The notes: generated by a model not told the origin, from the letters alone. DNA of 64,000 bases from Balaenoptera acutorostrata (GCF_949987535.1 NC_080082.1:50878374-50942373), one strand, 5' to 3'. Positions 11,031 through 24,631 are shown, numbered from the stretch's first letter. Program-made: numbers and translations.

Positions 11031-11511
11031 AAGAAATTTTCCATTATCACTTACTTCCTATGGAACATGAAGTAATCCTGGGTGTTGGTGGGGAAAGTAA
11101 TGTGTGTAATGAGTAGGAAACGCTGTATTCAGACTGGTATCCTTTTCACTACATCATATAATACCTAATATAAAGACAGACGATAATATAGACAAAACAT
11201 TGGTGACACTGATGAAAAAATATGAAAAGACAAACAGCATTATGTTTGAAAATGAATATGCATATGTACATAAAGAGAAACCTTATAGTGACTGATTTTA
11301 AATGTTATACTGAATACAGTACTTCCAATACATTTGAAAACCTAAACAAAATTATTTTTTAGGAAAATAAAAATTACAGTATTGACTCAAAGAGAATTAG
11401 AACTCTTGGGAGACTCATAAACACAGGTAAAAGGGGAAATTTAGCGTGAGATATAGTAGCTATTACTAATGAAGCATCAAACCCAATTTCTTTTCAGGCA
11501 GAACTCTTTTT
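11031..11511. other. no recognised feature
   Basis: AT-rich intergenic sequence. No open frame, repeat or RNA gene recognised. Confidence 0.4.
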
Positions 11512-11655
11512 TTAAAAAATTGGGGTATAATTGATACCAACATTATATTAGTTTCAGGTGCACAACATAATAATCTGATGTTTGTATACATTGGAAAATG
11601 ACCAGCATAATAAGTCTAGTTAACATCCACCACCATGCATACTTACAGAATGTTT
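11512..11655 (-). mobile_element. L1 3' UTR fragment (older subfamily)
   Basis: GGGGTATAATTGATACCAAC and TTAGTTTCAGGTGCACAACA followed by GTCTAGTTAACATCC match the 3' end type seen in the larger L1 at 44305. Confidence 0.75.
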
Positions 11656-12550
11656 TTTCTTGTGATGAGAACAGGCAAGACTTTATCAAGTATTCAAGGA
11701 ACTATTTGTTATATAGAAGTAGACATCTCATAACATACTCTAACATAATCCTGATGTTAGATATGGATTAGGAGAACACAAACAGGAAGCTATTTTTCAG
11801 GGTCATCCATGAAGATATATACAAGCATACTAAAGAAAATAGCAAACTGTAGGTATCTATTAAATGAACAGAAATGAACCTGCATTGGGACAGTAACTGA
11901 AGAGGATCCCCAGTGCCCAGTTCCAGCTAATGAGTGCTATGAGAAAATGCAGGCCTTGTTTTGCCAGCTGTTCTGACTTTTGGGGGAAATCCAGAAATCT
12001 ACATTTTTTTCAGTGTGTGATAGCCCTTGATTTTTTAAATGGCAGCTAGGGTTTTGTTTGTTTTTTTTTTAAACATGGTATGGACCAAAGATATATTGAC
12101 GCTGCAAGTAGCAAGTGACCCATAGCTTACTTTTGTTCTGGACACTAGAGCAGTGAGTGTGCAAAAGGCTCACAGGAGGAGTTTTTAATAGTGCGAATCC
12201 CTTAGCCCCAAGGAAACTTAAGGGCGGCAGAGGAATAGTGAAATACAAGATAATTTACCTGGAATTTATTAGATGTGAAAAGTATTTTCAGAGATAAAGT
12301 AGCTAAGCTCCAAATATAGTTTTTTTTTAAGGACTTGATCCAGTCCCATATTTTCTACATGCAGTTTTTTATTCTCAGCATCATGTCATTTAAAAACTAG
12401 GGTATATTTTATATGTTGTAATCCCATTCTTGAGCTATATAACTATACACACACAACTGAAAATAAGAATAAAGAGTTAACCTATTGAGAAAAATAAATA
12501 GACCATCACTCTAGCAGCAAATATGTCACTGGAATTATGCATTCTGTTTC
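11656..12550. other. no recognised feature
   Basis: Non-coding intergenic sequence without confident repeats or genes. Confidence 0.4.
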
Positions 12551-12551
12551 A

Positions 12552-12662
12552 GACCAAGGGTCAGCAAACTTTCTGTAAAGGGCCGGAAAATAAATATTTT
12601 ACCCTCTGTATGTCATACTCTTTCTGTTGCAACTACTCACCTCTGCCATTATAGTGTGGAAG
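12552..12662 (-). mobile_element. MER5A fragment
   Basis: AGGGTCAGCAAACTTTCTGT followed by AAAGGGCCGGAAAATAAAT and GTTGCAACTACTCACCTCTG correspond to one end of MER5A; the rest is missing. Confidence 0.75.
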
Positions 12663-13139
12663 CCTACTAAAGTTTCTTAAGAAATCCTGAAGTCTAAAAA
12701 AAAATGTGTCCCACAGCTTAGCTTTGTTTAGGTTTAGGTTAGTGTTTGAGATGGGCTTTTACTGTTCCTCAATTTTCATGCTCAGCAAGCAGCTTCCTAC
12801 ACTGAATAGTACCATTCTGTGGAAGGAAAATCCATATATCCAAAGTTACTATAGATCTGTCCTTCTATGCCCCACTCTCTTTTTTCTTAGATCCCATATT
12901 AGAGGACTTTAAAAAACAAAACAAAACACTGAGCTACTTTATTTTTTACGAGGCATGAAGAAGTAAAATATTTAATAATCAATTTGAGATAAGTAGAGTG
13001 AGCAACATATCTGCAGCTGGAAGAATTAGTAAAGACGAGGCTGTTTTGTTCTAATATTTTGCATTATACTAAAATGAGAACTAAGTGGAATTTTATATTC
13101 TTATGTCATTTTAAAGTCATTTATTGAGTTCCTCATCTA
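12663..13139. other. no recognised feature
   Basis: AT-rich intergenic sequence; a short open frame at 12706-12912 has no family resemblance. Confidence 0.35.
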
Positions 13140-13830
13140 AAATTACACAAGTAATGCATTTGCACTCGAACCAATGAAACAATGCCAGTAAAAAGAAAAA
13201 AACAGTATCTCTGCTCCTCTCCATTCCTCACTCCCTTCCCCTCTGTCCATTTCCTTCTGAGTAATGTCTAAACCTCGTGTATCTCCCCCATATATTTCTT
13301 CATGCTTAAACAGTAACACAAATAAATTATTTTAGTATTTTTTACCCCCCAAAATGGATGATACTTTATACATTTCTCTGTAATTTGCTTTTTTACATTC
13401 AACAGTACATTTTGGATTTTCTTTCAAGTCAGTAAATGATGATTGAACTTAGTTGTTTTAACGGTTACAGTATATTCCACAGTATGCTTGTACCAATACC
13501 TACTCAACTACAGTATTTCCCCAGTTGTGATATTTCATATTATCTCCTCTTCTTTGCCATTTAAAATTAGTGCTGCAATAAACATTGATATATTATATTC
13601 TTGTCTATTTTATTTCTATAAAATAGGTTTCCCAAAACATTTCCAATGTTTTCCATGTTTCTTAGAAAAGTATTGCTTGTAGAAAATTTCAGAGGACAGG
13701 AGGATAAAGGAAAAAAGTACAGTTTTTCGTATATGTGTTTATGTGGGTATGTACACACACAGATTTAACACTTAATCCATTTGGACTGATTATTACATAT
13801 GGTGTAATATAGTATGTTGGCTTGTTCTCA
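13140..13830 (-). mobile_element. probable old L1 (L1M-type) 3' region
   Basis: The order of segments (short C-rich 3' UTR, ACATTCAACAGTACATTTTG, then GTATATTCCACAGTATGC and GTGCTGCAATAAACATTG) parallels diverged L1M copies read backwards. Divergence is high. Confidence 0.4.
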
Positions 13831-15364
13831 TCCAGAAATAAAGCCAATTATGCCAGAAACAATTATTAAACTATCGAACTATTAAACTATTCATCTTCTA
13901 CTGAATTAAAATACTATCTATCATATATTAAATGCTCATATCCTCAAACCTATTTGCCAGCAATCTTTGATTTATACTTTTCAGTAACTTATTACTTGTA
14001 AATAAAAATACATATATTATAATTACATAGTTTTTATTTGAAAATAAAGACAAATGTTTCATCATAAGAATTAAAAATTTTTTTTATCCAGTTCCAGTAA
14101 AGATCCTCATTGGGATTATATTTTGAATTATTAAGTTTAAATACAGAGTATCCCAAATGAATGCATGATTGACACTGGATATTCATTAATATATATGTAT
14201 GTCTTGAAATTTCTTTGAGAACTCTTCATCCTCCTTACTCTCTAATATCTTTATAATGTACATAAAATATAATATATATAGTCCTTAAGGTATGCTAGTA
14301 ATAGCTGAAAGTTTAACATATTTTATTAGGGTATTGATTATAAAGTGATAGATTCTTTTGATCTTTTATAATGTGCAGATAAAAGATATACCCATCTCAC
14401 AGTATTACACCTATTTTATTTTCTTGTCTTATTTCATGTTGTAGACCTGATGACAGTGGATTTTGAGCAGGACTTCTTCTTTTTCACCAGATTTTCCCCA
14501 TTTTTACAGACTGAAGAGTTGGATTTTGAGGATAATTTCTGCTTCCTGTTTTCATCCCTACTCTTGTTTGTGTGTCATAAGAGAAATGATTTATTACCTT
14601 GGTGAAATGTATTAAAACACATAAATTACCTCCCTTTATTTGACCCTGAATTTCTCATGTTTCCTGGGGCAGGCTATGATTCTCTATGCTGACTCTGCAG
14701 ACCCATTCCTCTGCTGGTATATGTCCCAATATCTAGAGTTTGAATGAAGTATTAGGTTGTGCATTTTAACTCCAGGTTCAAGCTGCCTCTTTCAATAAAG
14801 CATTACCAAAAAAATGTTCTATTTCTCAATCAGTCCAGAAATCAGGATGAGAGAGTTATAGTTAATTATCACCCACAAAAATTTTTTCTATAGCCAGTTT
14901 TGTTTTATTTCTAATTTTAATGGAAATACATCAGTTACAGTCAATATGTTCTACATTTTATTAATTTAAGTGGATAAAGAATTCATTCAAATGGTTTTGG
15001 GTTGCTCATGGAAAATCTTAATGTGCTGAAGAACAAAGATACAGAACCAGAAACAATGCTCCAAATGATGACACAGAGCTTGTGTGGTGAGATCACCACT
15101 GCTGCTGCTGTACACAGAATCCCTAGCTTACACTACTGACACCATGGGTGCTGGGCTCTGGATGTTCCTGCTACTGCCACCTGTGTACCTGGTGTTACCC
15201 ATCACCCAGATGGAATTTCCACAGTCCTTTTTCCTTTGTACCATCAGCTTGCTGTTTGGAGAGGAGTGTGTTTGAGTGCTGAAGCCTAGGTTCCATCCCT
15301 GTGCATTAGCTGCTGTGGAGACAGATACATTTTCAGATTAGTAAGGATCAGCCTCTGCTGCTTT
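13831..15364. other. no recognised feature
   Basis: Intergenic sequence, mostly AT-rich, slightly richer in GC near 15050-15300 where a short frame (15084-15275) shows no known domain. Confidence 0.4.
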
Positions 15365-15365
15365 T

Positions 15366-15392
15366 TTAAAATATATATATATATATATAAAT

Positions 15393-15431
<39 letters not shown>

Positions 15432-15758
15432 TTTTTGGCTGCGTTGGGTCTTTGTTGCTGTGCACGGGCTTTCTCTAGTTGCGGCAAGCAGGGTCTACTC
15501 TTTGTTGCAGTGTGCGGGCTTCTCATTGCAGTGGCTTCTCTTGTGGCAGAGCACGGACTCTAGGTGTGTGGGCTTCAGTAGTTGTGGAACGTGGGCTCCA
15601 ATAGTTGTGGTTCGTGGGCTCTAGAGCGCAGGCTCAGTAGTTGTGGCACACGGGCTTAGTTGCTCCGTGGCATGTGGGATCTTCCCGGACCAGGGCTCGA
15701 ACCCATGTCCCCTGCATTGGTAGGTGGATTCTTAACCACTGCACCACCAGGGAAGCCT
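15366..15758 (-). mobile_element. CHR-type SINE, long form with expanded tail
   Basis: Minus-strand copy with an A-tail grown into (TA)n and (TTTA)n (15370-15434). Target duplication CAGCCTCTGCT on both sides. Confidence 0.92.
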
Positions 15759-17099
15759 CCAGCCTCTGCTTCTTAAAGACGGATGTTTCCCATCATAGCA
15801 AGGGTACACATGAACTGGGCAGCCAAACGAATGGCCAGTGTTTATAAGATGGCATCCCATTAATCATACATAATTCTTCCCACAGCTGAAAATGAAAACC
15901 TCACTTAAAATAATATAGCCATTCCCCCACTCAACTGAAAATGTGCTGGGTAATGTCTATACCTCTTCTATATCTGTCAGGATCCTTTGTAGACATTCTG
16001 TAAATTTTGTCTTAAGTGGTAACAACCTACATATAAGAAAAAGAGTAAAAAGAAATGTAATCATAATATATAGGTACATATAAATTAGGTAGATGCTCCA
16101 GTCTTCTTCTCTGTAAATGACAGTTGTGACACACTCCCTTTTAATTTAGTAGATTGGGGAGTTTTTATAGGTAAAGTGACCTAAACCTTGATGAAAAAAG
16201 GATCTGAATCCTTGTTGGTTATTATAGTTTTCTATTAACTTTTACTACTGGAAATGATTTAGAAGTAGGAGTTGACCCAGGGGAATCTTTGTGTTCTATC
16301 CATGTTCCATTTGGAAATTTCAAACCTATCTTTCCCTTGAGAGCCAGGATCAATCAGCCTGGCAAACACCAACCTACACCCTTCTTCTTCTTCCACCCCA
16401 GCCTTTGGTCTGTTGTCCAGGGTCACAAGGAGCTCTAAACAGCCAAGTTATAGGCTCACTTTACATTGTATTGGAATCACTGTTGTGTCCATTGGTGAAA
16501 GTATTTCTTCATATATTCTCTACATTATCCTTAGACAATGTTTTTGATATTTAGGTTTGACTTTCAGAATATGCTGAGATTTGATTATAATTTATGGTCT
16601 GGATATAAGGGGAGTGGAGCATGAGAAAAGTAACACTATTGCAAGATAACTACATCAGACAAGATCTTCAAACAGGTATCTCTAATAATGCATCATGTCT
16701 TAAAGTTTAGGTGGTCTGCTAGTAGTATAGTTACATGAATTGTTTATTGTTTGTATGATATAATTTAATTTCAATTAATTAAATTTCAATTTTTTAATTT
16801 CAATTTTTTGTATCCTTAAGTTATAGATGTGTTTTCTAAACACAATATAGTTGCATTTTTAAATTCAATATGACATTCTTTGTCTTTTAAATAGAGTATT
16901 AGATCTAATTTATTCAATGTAATTACTGATATATTTAGCTTTAAATCTACCATCTTTAATCTTTTCTGTTTATCTTGTCAATTCTATATTCTTTTTTTCC
17001 TCTTTGTTTTCTTCATGATTTTAAAAATTGTCATTTTGTTTTTTACCTCTATTATTGGAAATTCTACATACTATTTCTATGCTTGAAGGGTTACTTCAG
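15759..17099. other. no recognised feature
   Basis: Intergenic AT-rich DNA; TTTCAATT repeats near 16770-16808 look like local slippage. No gene signal. Confidence 0.4.
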
Positions 17100-18120
17100 A
17101 AAATATCATGAATACTAAAACCTATCATGGTCTAAAACAGTTCATATCTTTATTCACTCCCATGACAATAGAACATACTTAGAGTACTTTAGCTACATTT
17201 ATCCACCCATATCCCAATGTAGATTATTGTTTTCTTGCATTTTTATTATCTTTTTTTAACCTCATAGACATAATTTTTTATAGTCAATGTTCATTTACAT
17301 TTGCCCTCATAATTCCTATATTGCTTTTCATTCATTCTTGTTTCTCAACACTTCCACTGGGGATCATTTTCCCTATGTCTCATTATTATTTTATTTCAGT
17401 GGATAGTATTTTATTTCAGCTATCATTCCACTCTCCTTACTTTCATTGCTGCTGTGAAAAGTCAGCTGTCAGTCTAATGGCTAATTTGAAGGTAATTTAT
17501 CCTTTCTTGTTTGCTGTTTTAAGATTTTCTCATTGTCTTTGATTTTATGCAGTTTCTCCATAATGGGTCTAGGTTGAAGGATTTGAGTCAATGGTTTAGA
17601 GACTGCCATCATCTTTGGAAATTGTTCATTTATTGTTTCTTCTAATATTGAAGTTTAGCTGCAACTCCAACTCTATCTGGCATATCTTTAAACTCTCTTT
17701 TATATACAGCCTCATTTTATCTCTCTGTGATAGATTCTGTGTATTTTTATCTTTCTTCCAGTTAAGTAATTCTCTTTTCTGTTTTGTCCAATTTTGTGCC
17801 CAACCTGTACAATAAGTATCTAATTTCAGTTATTGTACTGTTCATGTATGAAAGTTTTACTTTGTTCTTTTTCAAATCGTAATTTTTATAGTTCCCTACA
17901 CATATTTTAAAGAAATAAAATCGAGCTTTAAACATAAGCCAAGTTCTTTGGTAACTTGTATCTATGATTCAAATGAAGGCCTATTGTCACTATCTTGTGT
18001 TTCTGCTGGTTCTCTTTCATAATACCTTGTTTCATTGAGGGCTTAGTTTCTTTTACCACATGCTTCTCATTGACCTTGAAAATAATTATTTGTGAAGATT
18101 CCCTGAGATCAAGAAACAAT
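17100..18120 (-). mobile_element. probable L1M 5' region
   Basis: Matches in order the 5' portion of old L1 elements read backwards: AAAAGTCAGCTGTCAGTCTA, then AAGATTTTCTCATTGTCTTT, TTGTTTCTTCTAATATTG and AATTTCAGTTATTGTACTG. The same segment types recur at 30.2-30.75 kb. Confidence 0.5.
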
Positions 18121-18439
18121 TAATATTACTTCTGCCAGGAAGATAAGGGTACCTGTTGTAGATTACCTTAAACCATGTTCAGGGCTTGAATTCCTGTCCC
18201 ATACAGGCTTTGTCTACTCAGGCTCTAAATATGCTTGAGAGCTAGTAGGCATGATATCTTATCCTTTTAGAATTTCAGTGTTTGTTCATTCTCTGTGTAA
18301 CTGGAACAGTTTTCCAGCAAATACAAATGTTTTCAGGCTTGAGTGGCTTTCAACAGCACTGACTTTTCCCCTCCATGTTTACATGCTGTGAAGGAGGAGA
18401 AAAGTTATAATTCCTGAGACTCTGTTTTTCGTCGTTGTT

Positions 18440-18760
18440 GTTTTTTTTTAATCTTTTTTTATTGCAAAAATAAAACACACACAGAAAAACCACAAAAATA
18501 CACCCAAATGAATTGTTATAAGACAAATACCCCTGTAACCATCACTCAGGTCAAAAAATAGAAATTTACCAGATAAGTCAGAAATTCCTCCATGTGTTCT
18601 GTCCCAATCATTACCTTGCCCTGTCTCCAAAAGTAACCACTACCACTCTCCTAACTTTTCTTCCTTGTGTTATTTCTTCCTTGTGTTTCTTTATAATTTA
18701 TCCATTTGTACATCTCTAAACACTATGTTTTACCTTACCCCTTTTTTTAATTTGACATGT
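18440..18760 (-). mobile_element. old L1 3' UTR-like fragment
   Basis: TAACCATCACTCAGGTCAAA, then AAATAGAAATTTACC and AAAAGTAACCACTACCACTC resemble the 3' region of old L1 copies. Low confidence on family. Confidence 0.4.
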
Positions 18761-18972
18761 CTTTTAAGTTTCTTTTAACCTATAATATTTCTCCATACTC
18801 ATATGTTAATAAATGTTTTTTAGTTTTGCTGGGTATAAAATATTTGGCTCATATTTTCTTTCATTGAGTATTTAAAATATGCTATTCCATTTTATATTTC
18901 TAAATATACTGTATTTACTGTCAAAATGTCTGGTGATAACCTGACTTTCTTTTTCCCTTTAAAAGTCACTTA

Positions 18973-19089
18973 TGGACTTCCCTGATGGTCCAGTGGTTAA
19001 GACTACATGCTTCCAATGCAGGGGGCACGGGTTTGATCCCTAGTTGGGGAAGTTCCACATGCCAAGCAGTGCGGCCAAAAAAAAAAAGT
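18973..19089 (+). mobile_element. CHR-related short SINE
   Basis: GGACTTCCCTGATGGTCCAG head, GGTTTGATCCC box-B-like site, and an A-tail. Target duplication AAGTCACTTAT and AAGTTACTTAT. Confidence 0.88.
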
Positions 19090-19502
19090 TACTTATATTT
19101 ATTTCTCCCTAGGTTCCCAAATAATTTTTTTCTTTTCTTTAAAGTAATTTTACTAATATGACTTGGAGTTTGTTGTTCTGAATTGATATTCACAGGTACA
19201 CCATCTACTTTTTCAATATGCAATTGCAAATCTTTTTTCTATCAGTATTATTATTATTATTATAAGTTTTTAGTATTCTGTTCCTTTGCTTTTGTTTTCT
19301 TCTTCAGGAACTTCCGTTAATATGTTTGATCTTCTTTGCCTATCTCCAATATTTTTCTCTGTCTCTCAAGTCTTTTTAAATTTCTTTCTTCATTTCTTCC
19401 CAATTTTAGAAATTTTCCTCATTTTTACCTTCTATTTCTCTTAGGCATTTCTTGGTTTAGTCATTGTTGTATTCCTTCTGGTTGAGTCTTTATTTCCGTT
19501 TT

Positions 19503-20162
19503 TTAAAAAAAATTTTATTGGAGTATAGTTGATTTACAATGTGTTAGTTTCAGGTGTAGAGCAAAGTGAATCAGTTATACATATACATAAATCCACTTTT
19601 TTTTTAGATTCTTTTTCCATATAGGCCATTACAGAGTATTGAGTTCCCTGTGCTATACACTAGGTCCATACTAGTTATCTATTTTATATATAGTAGTGTG
19701 ATATATCAATCCCAATCTCCCAGTTTATCCCTCCGCCCCATCCCCTGGTAACCATAAGTTTGTTTTACACATCTGTGACTCTTTCTGTTTTGTAAATAAG
19801 TTCATTTGTACCCTTTTTAAAGATTCTACATATAAGTGATATTATATGATATTTGTCTTTCTCTGTCTGACTTACTTCACTCAGTATGACAATCTCTAGG
19901 TCCGTCCATGTTGCTGCAAATGGCATTTTCGTTCTTTTTATGGCTGAGTAATATTCCACTGTATATATGTACCACATCTTCTTTACCTATTCTTCCATTG
20001 ATGGACATTTAGTTTGCTTCCATGTCCTGGCTATTGTACATAGTAAATAGTGCTGCAATGAACATTGGGGTGCATGTATCTTTTCAAATTATGTTTTCTC
20101 TGGGTATATGCCTAGGAGTGGGATTGCTGGGTCATATGGTAGTTCTATTTTTAGTTTTTTAA
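19503..20162 (-). mobile_element. L1 3' end (younger type), 5'-truncated
   Basis: TTTTATTGGAGTATAGTTGA begins the reversed 3' UTR; it runs into ORF2 C-terminal sequence (minus frame near 19765-19977 shows MWYIYTVEYYSAIKR, a known L1 end). Confidence 0.88.
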
Positions 20163-20378
20163 GGAGAGTCTCTATTTCTGAAATGACTCTTTTATTTCTT
20201 ATTCTTTTCTGAGTTAGCACCCCATTTCTGAATTTTTTTAGGTTCTAATTTATATTGTTCTTTCATATTTTGTATCATTTTCTAAATGCAATATTAGCTC
20301 ATTTTGAAATAGTAGGTTCCAATTTTGATCTTTCTGATATGCTTTCATTGTCTGTAAGGATGTTATTGTATTCCTTAT

Positions 20379-20397
20379 TCTCTCTCTCTCTCTCTCT
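20379..20397. repeat. (TC)n microsatellite
   Basis: Uninterrupted CT dinucleotide run. Confidence 0.9.
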
Positions 20398-20556
20398 TTT
20401 AAAATAGTAACTTTTATGGAGTTGGTCTGATACCTTTCTGTTACTTATTTTTATATGGTAGTTTCCCTGAACCACTTTAGAAGGAGGCTTGATTCAGGGT
20501 AATTTTTTACACCTACAGAGCTCCTTCTGTAGGCTTCACACAGTGTTGAAAAAGAA

Positions 20557-20558
<2 letters not shown>

Positions 20559-20623
<65 letters not shown>
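20559..20623. repeat. (CA)n then (TA)n microsatellite
   Basis: About 25 CA units followed by about 7 TA units, uninterrupted; likely polymorphic. Confidence 0.95.
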
Positions 20624-21080
20624 GGCTTTCTGACACTTAATTGCTCTCTTCCTCCCTCCCACTTTTATCTGGACCTTGACTTTGAGTCTGTTTTCCCTGT
20701 CCGGCTCAATTATGATTCCCCATTCTTTGCATTTTCTCCTCAGGGAGGAACTTTCTCCTGGAAAGAAATTTGGGCTGTCTACTTTGAGAGTTCTCGCAGA
20801 CAAAGCTTCACAAGCCCCTTCAGATCTTCCGTCATGGACAACTTGCACTCCTCTCCCATTGGTGTGTGCCAAACTGCATCCCGTTTCAGCTGTTGTTCTC
20901 AACTTGGCCCACTGTGCTTTCCAGTGAATATGTTTTGGTGTTCTCTTGTTTTCAGGTTACTTCAGATGTCCAATTACTTTGCTTGGCTTCCTTCTTCACA
21001 GATGCACAGATTCACCATGCAGGTATTGCATTATGATTTTTCCCTATCTGCTTTTATTTGGGGATTCATGGGGATGTTAT
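20624..21080. other. no recognised feature
   Basis: Higher-GC patch between a microsatellite and an LTR. A 283-codon open frame crosses it but is built from CA repeat and LTR sequence (see rejected list). Confidence 0.4.
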
Positions 21081-21081
21081 C

Positions 21082-21475
21082 TGTATTAGTTTGCTGGGGC
21101 TGTCATAATAAATTACCACAGGCCGGGTGGCTTAAGCACCAGAAATTTATTTTCTCACAGTTCTGGTTGCTATTAGCCCAAGATCAAGATGTCAGGAAGT
21201 CTTTTCCTGCCTCTCTCCTTGGCTTGCAGATGGCTACCTTCTCACTGTGTCCTCACATAGCCTTTCCACTGGGCCAGCGCTTCCCTAGTGTTTCTCAGAG
21301 TATCCAAATTTCCTCTTCTTATAAGAAGAGACTGGATTAGGGCCCACACTAATCATCTTAATTTAATCATCTCTTTAAAGCCCCTGTCTTCAAATATGGT
21401 CACATTCTGAGGTACTGGGGGTTAGGGTTTCAACATATGAATTTGAGGGGAGGTGCAATTGAGCCCATAAAATAG
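21082..21475 (+). mobile_element. solitary MaLR/MLT1-type LTR
   Basis: TGTATTAGTTTGCTGGGGCT start, then GGGTGGCTTAAGCACCAGAA, CCTTGGCTTGCAGATGGCTA, CTTATAAGAAGAGACTGGAT and a terminal CAATTGAGCCCATAA: the full order of an MLT1-like LTR. It is an ancient non-coding endogenous retrovirus remnant with no genes attached. Confidence 0.75.
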
Positions 21476-21609
21476 TTTCATCCAGTTTTACTTAAATGTT
21501 GCCAATAGGTTTTTGGTTTTACTGGCTGCTTGCTCTATATTTATGTGGGGATTTGGGACGATTTAAAAACTTTGCTAATGTAACTCCTATTTTTCTAGAA
21601 TCTTTTTTA

Positions 21610-22850
21610 CTTTTTATTGGTTTTGTTTAATCAGCTTTATTGAGGTACAATTTACATGCAGTAAAATTCACCAATTTTAAGTGTACAATTTGATGACTTT
21701 TGAAAAATGTATACAATCATGTAATTGCTACCACAAGCATGATTTAGAATGTTTCCTTCACTTCAGAAAGTTCCTTCAGGGACTTCCCTGGTGATCTAGT
21801 TGTTAAGACTCCATGCTTCCAATGCAGGGGGGCAGGTTCGATCCCTGGTTGGGGAACTAAGATCCCACATGCCGTGCGGCACAGCCAAAAAAAAAAAAGT
21901 TCCTTCATGCCTTTTTGTCATCAACCCCTTCCCCAATCCCTGCCCCTGGCCTCTGGTAGCCACTAATCTACTTTCTGTCCACAAAAATTTCAACTTTTCC
22001 AGAATTTCATATAAATGGAATCTACAGTACATAATGTATTATGTAAGACTTCTTGTATTTAACATAATTCTTTAGAGATTCGTTCATGTTGTTCTGTGTA
22101 TCAGTAGATTATCTAATTCTTTTTTTCTTTCTGAGTAATACAGCATTGTACAGAAATACTCTGATTTGTTTATCTCTTCACCAATTGATGCACATTGAGT
22201 GGTTTCCATTTTTTGGCAGTGTGAATAAAGCTACTATGAACATTCAAGTGCAAATCTTTGTATAAGCAGGTATTCATTTCTCTCGGGTGAATAAAGTCAT
22301 ATGCTGAGTATATCTTTAACTTTATAAGAACATTGATATGTACCATCAATGTTTGAGAGTTCCAGTTGTTCCATAAACTTGCCAACACTTAATATTTTCA
22401 GTTAACAATTTTAACCATTTTAATGAGTGTATAGTATCATCTCGTTTTAATTTACATTTAATTTATATTTTAATTTACATCTCACTGTTTTAATCTACTA
22501 GTGATGTTGAGCATCTCTTCATGTGGGTTTTTGTTCTATTTTGTTTTGTTATGCCATTCACATATAATTTTTGGTGTAGTATCTGTTAAATCTTTTACCA
22601 GTCTTTATTGGGTTATTTGCCTTCTTATTGTGTCATGTGAATTATTTGTATATTCAAGATACAAGTCCTTTATTAGACATATGGTCAGCAACTATTTTCT
22701 GCCAATCTGTAGCTTGCTTTTTCATTTACTTAACAGTGGATTTTGAAGAGAAAATGTTTTTAGTTTTGATGAAATCAATTTGTCATTTTTTTTCTTTCAT
22801 GGTTCATGCTTTTTACATCCTATCTAAGAAATATTTCCTAAACCAGGGTA
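21610..22850 (-). mobile_element. old L1 (L1M-type), 3' half, interrupted
   Basis: Minus-strand 3' UTR (TTTATTGAGGTACAATTTAC) leading into ORF2 sequence (CAATTGATGCACATTGAGTG, GAATAAAGCTACTATGAACA). It repeats segments also found at 23.2-23.5 kb, so two separate L1s lie in tandem here. A SINE sits at 21779-21897. Confidence 0.65.
21779..21897 (+). mobile_element. CHR-related short SINE nested in L1
   Basis: GGGACTTCCCTGGTGATCTA head and poly(A) tail; target duplication AGTTCCTTCA on both sides. Confidence 0.92.
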
Positions 22851-23876
22851 ACTAAGATTTATCACTTTTATTTTTAAATGGATTGAAAGAATTCAGAGTT
22901 GGGCAGTGAATAAAAAAGAAGCTCAAGTCATAAGTTTAAGTAATATATCAATTATAATAAAAATATGGGAGTCAGGGAAGACTACTCTATAATAATAGTC
23001 TATGGTATGAGCATATCAAAATTCATTTGCCCACATTTTTTTGAGACTTCAAACACAATTCTTTAATTACTTGGGGTTGCTTCCCCCATAGCTTCCAACA
23101 CTAGGCAACCACTAATCTATTTTCTGTCTTTATAGATTTGCCTATTCAATATGTTTAATGTAAATGCAATCATATAATATGCTATCTTTTGTGTCTGCAT
23201 TCTTTCACAGAGCATGTTTTCAAGGTTCATCCATGTTGTATTTGTGTCAGTACTTCATTCTTTTTATGGCTGAATAGTATGCTGTTGTATGTATACTACA
23301 TTTCATTCCTTCATTCATTAGTTGCTGGACATCTAGGTTGTTTTTACTCTTTGGTTATGATTAATAATGCTATGAACATTCATGAAATTTTTCTGTGGAC
23401 ATATAGTTTCATTTTTCTTGGGTATATATATCTAAGAGTGGAATTGCTGGGTTGTATAGTTATATGGCTTTAACAGTTCGAGGAACTTCCAGACTGTTTT
23501 CCAAAGAGGCTGCACCATTTTATATTTCCACCAGGAGTGTATGAGTGTACTGATTTCTTCACAGCCTTGTCAATACTTGTTGTTATCTGTCTTTTTTATT
23601 ACAACTATCCTAATACATGAAGTGGTATCTCATAGTTTTGACTTGCATTTCCCTGGTGACTAGTGACGTTGAGCATATTTTCATGTGCTTATTGGCCTGT
23701 ATATATCTTCTTTGCAGAAATGTCTATTCAGATATTTTGTCCATTTTTAAGTTGGGTTGTCTTTTTACTATTAAGTTGTAAGAGTTCTTTATATAATTCT
23801 AGATGAAAGTTCCTTATCAGATATATGATTTGCAAAATTTTTTCCCATTCCGTGAGATGTCTTTTCACTTCCTTTT

Positions 23877-24277
23877 ATTAATTTATTTATTTTTATTTTT
23901 TAAATTTAAAAGAATTTTTGGCTGCATTGGGTCTTTGTTGCTGCGCATGGGCTTTCTCTAGTTGTGGTGAGCGGGGGCTACTCTTCGTTGTGGTGCATGG
24001 GCTTCTTGTTGTGGTAGCTTCTCTCATTGCAGAGCATGGGCTCTAGGCATGCGGGCTCAGTAGTTGTGGCACATGGGCTCTAGGGCACGTGGGCTTCAGT
24101 AGTTGTGGTACACGGGCTCAGTAGTTATGGCTTGCGGGCTCTAGAGCACAGGCTCAGTAGTTGTGGCACATGGGCTTAGTTACTCCGTGGCATGTGGGGT
24201 CTTCCCAGACCAGGGATCGCACCCGTGTCCCCTGCATTGACAGGCAGATTCTTAACCACTGCACCACCAGGGAAGTC
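23877..24277 (-). mobile_element. CHR-type SINE, long form, nested
   Basis: Minus-strand copy ending CACCAGGGAAGTC; target duplication CTTTTCACTT(T/C)CTTT. Confidence 0.9.
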
Positions 24278-24631
24278 ATCTTTTCACTTTCTTTCACCAG
24301 TGTCTTTAGAAGCACAAAATTGTTTTTTAAATTTTATAAAGAACAATTCATATATTTTTTTCTTTTATTACTTATGCTTTTAGTTTCATATCTAAATCAT
24401 TGCCTAATCCAAAGTTTCACAGATTTACAGCTATGTTTTCTTTTAGATGTTTTATACTTTTTAGCTCTTATATTTAAGTATTTGATCAATTTTGAGTTAC
24501 TTTATGTTTATGGTGTGATGTAGGAGTCCAACTTCATCGTTTCCATGTGAAAATGTGGTCCCAAGATGATTTGTTGAAAGACTATTACTGCCCCTATGGA
24601 ATTGCCCTTTCTCAAAAATCAGTTGATTGTA

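Larger units (their letters stand above)
18790..20370 (-). mobile_element. old L1 5'-type sequence, interrupted
   Basis: T-rich minus-strand L1-like sequence broken by a SINE (18973-19089) and a younger L1 (19503-20162). The target duplication around the younger L1 (AGTCTTTATTTC and AGTCTCTATTTC) shows that both flanks were once contiguous. Confidence 0.4.

Noticed and set aside
20489..21340. 283-codon plus-strand open frame
   Set aside because: It runs through a CA/TA microsatellite and into an MLT1-type LTR, and shows no domain or splice signals. The open minus frame over the same microsatellite is equally spurious.
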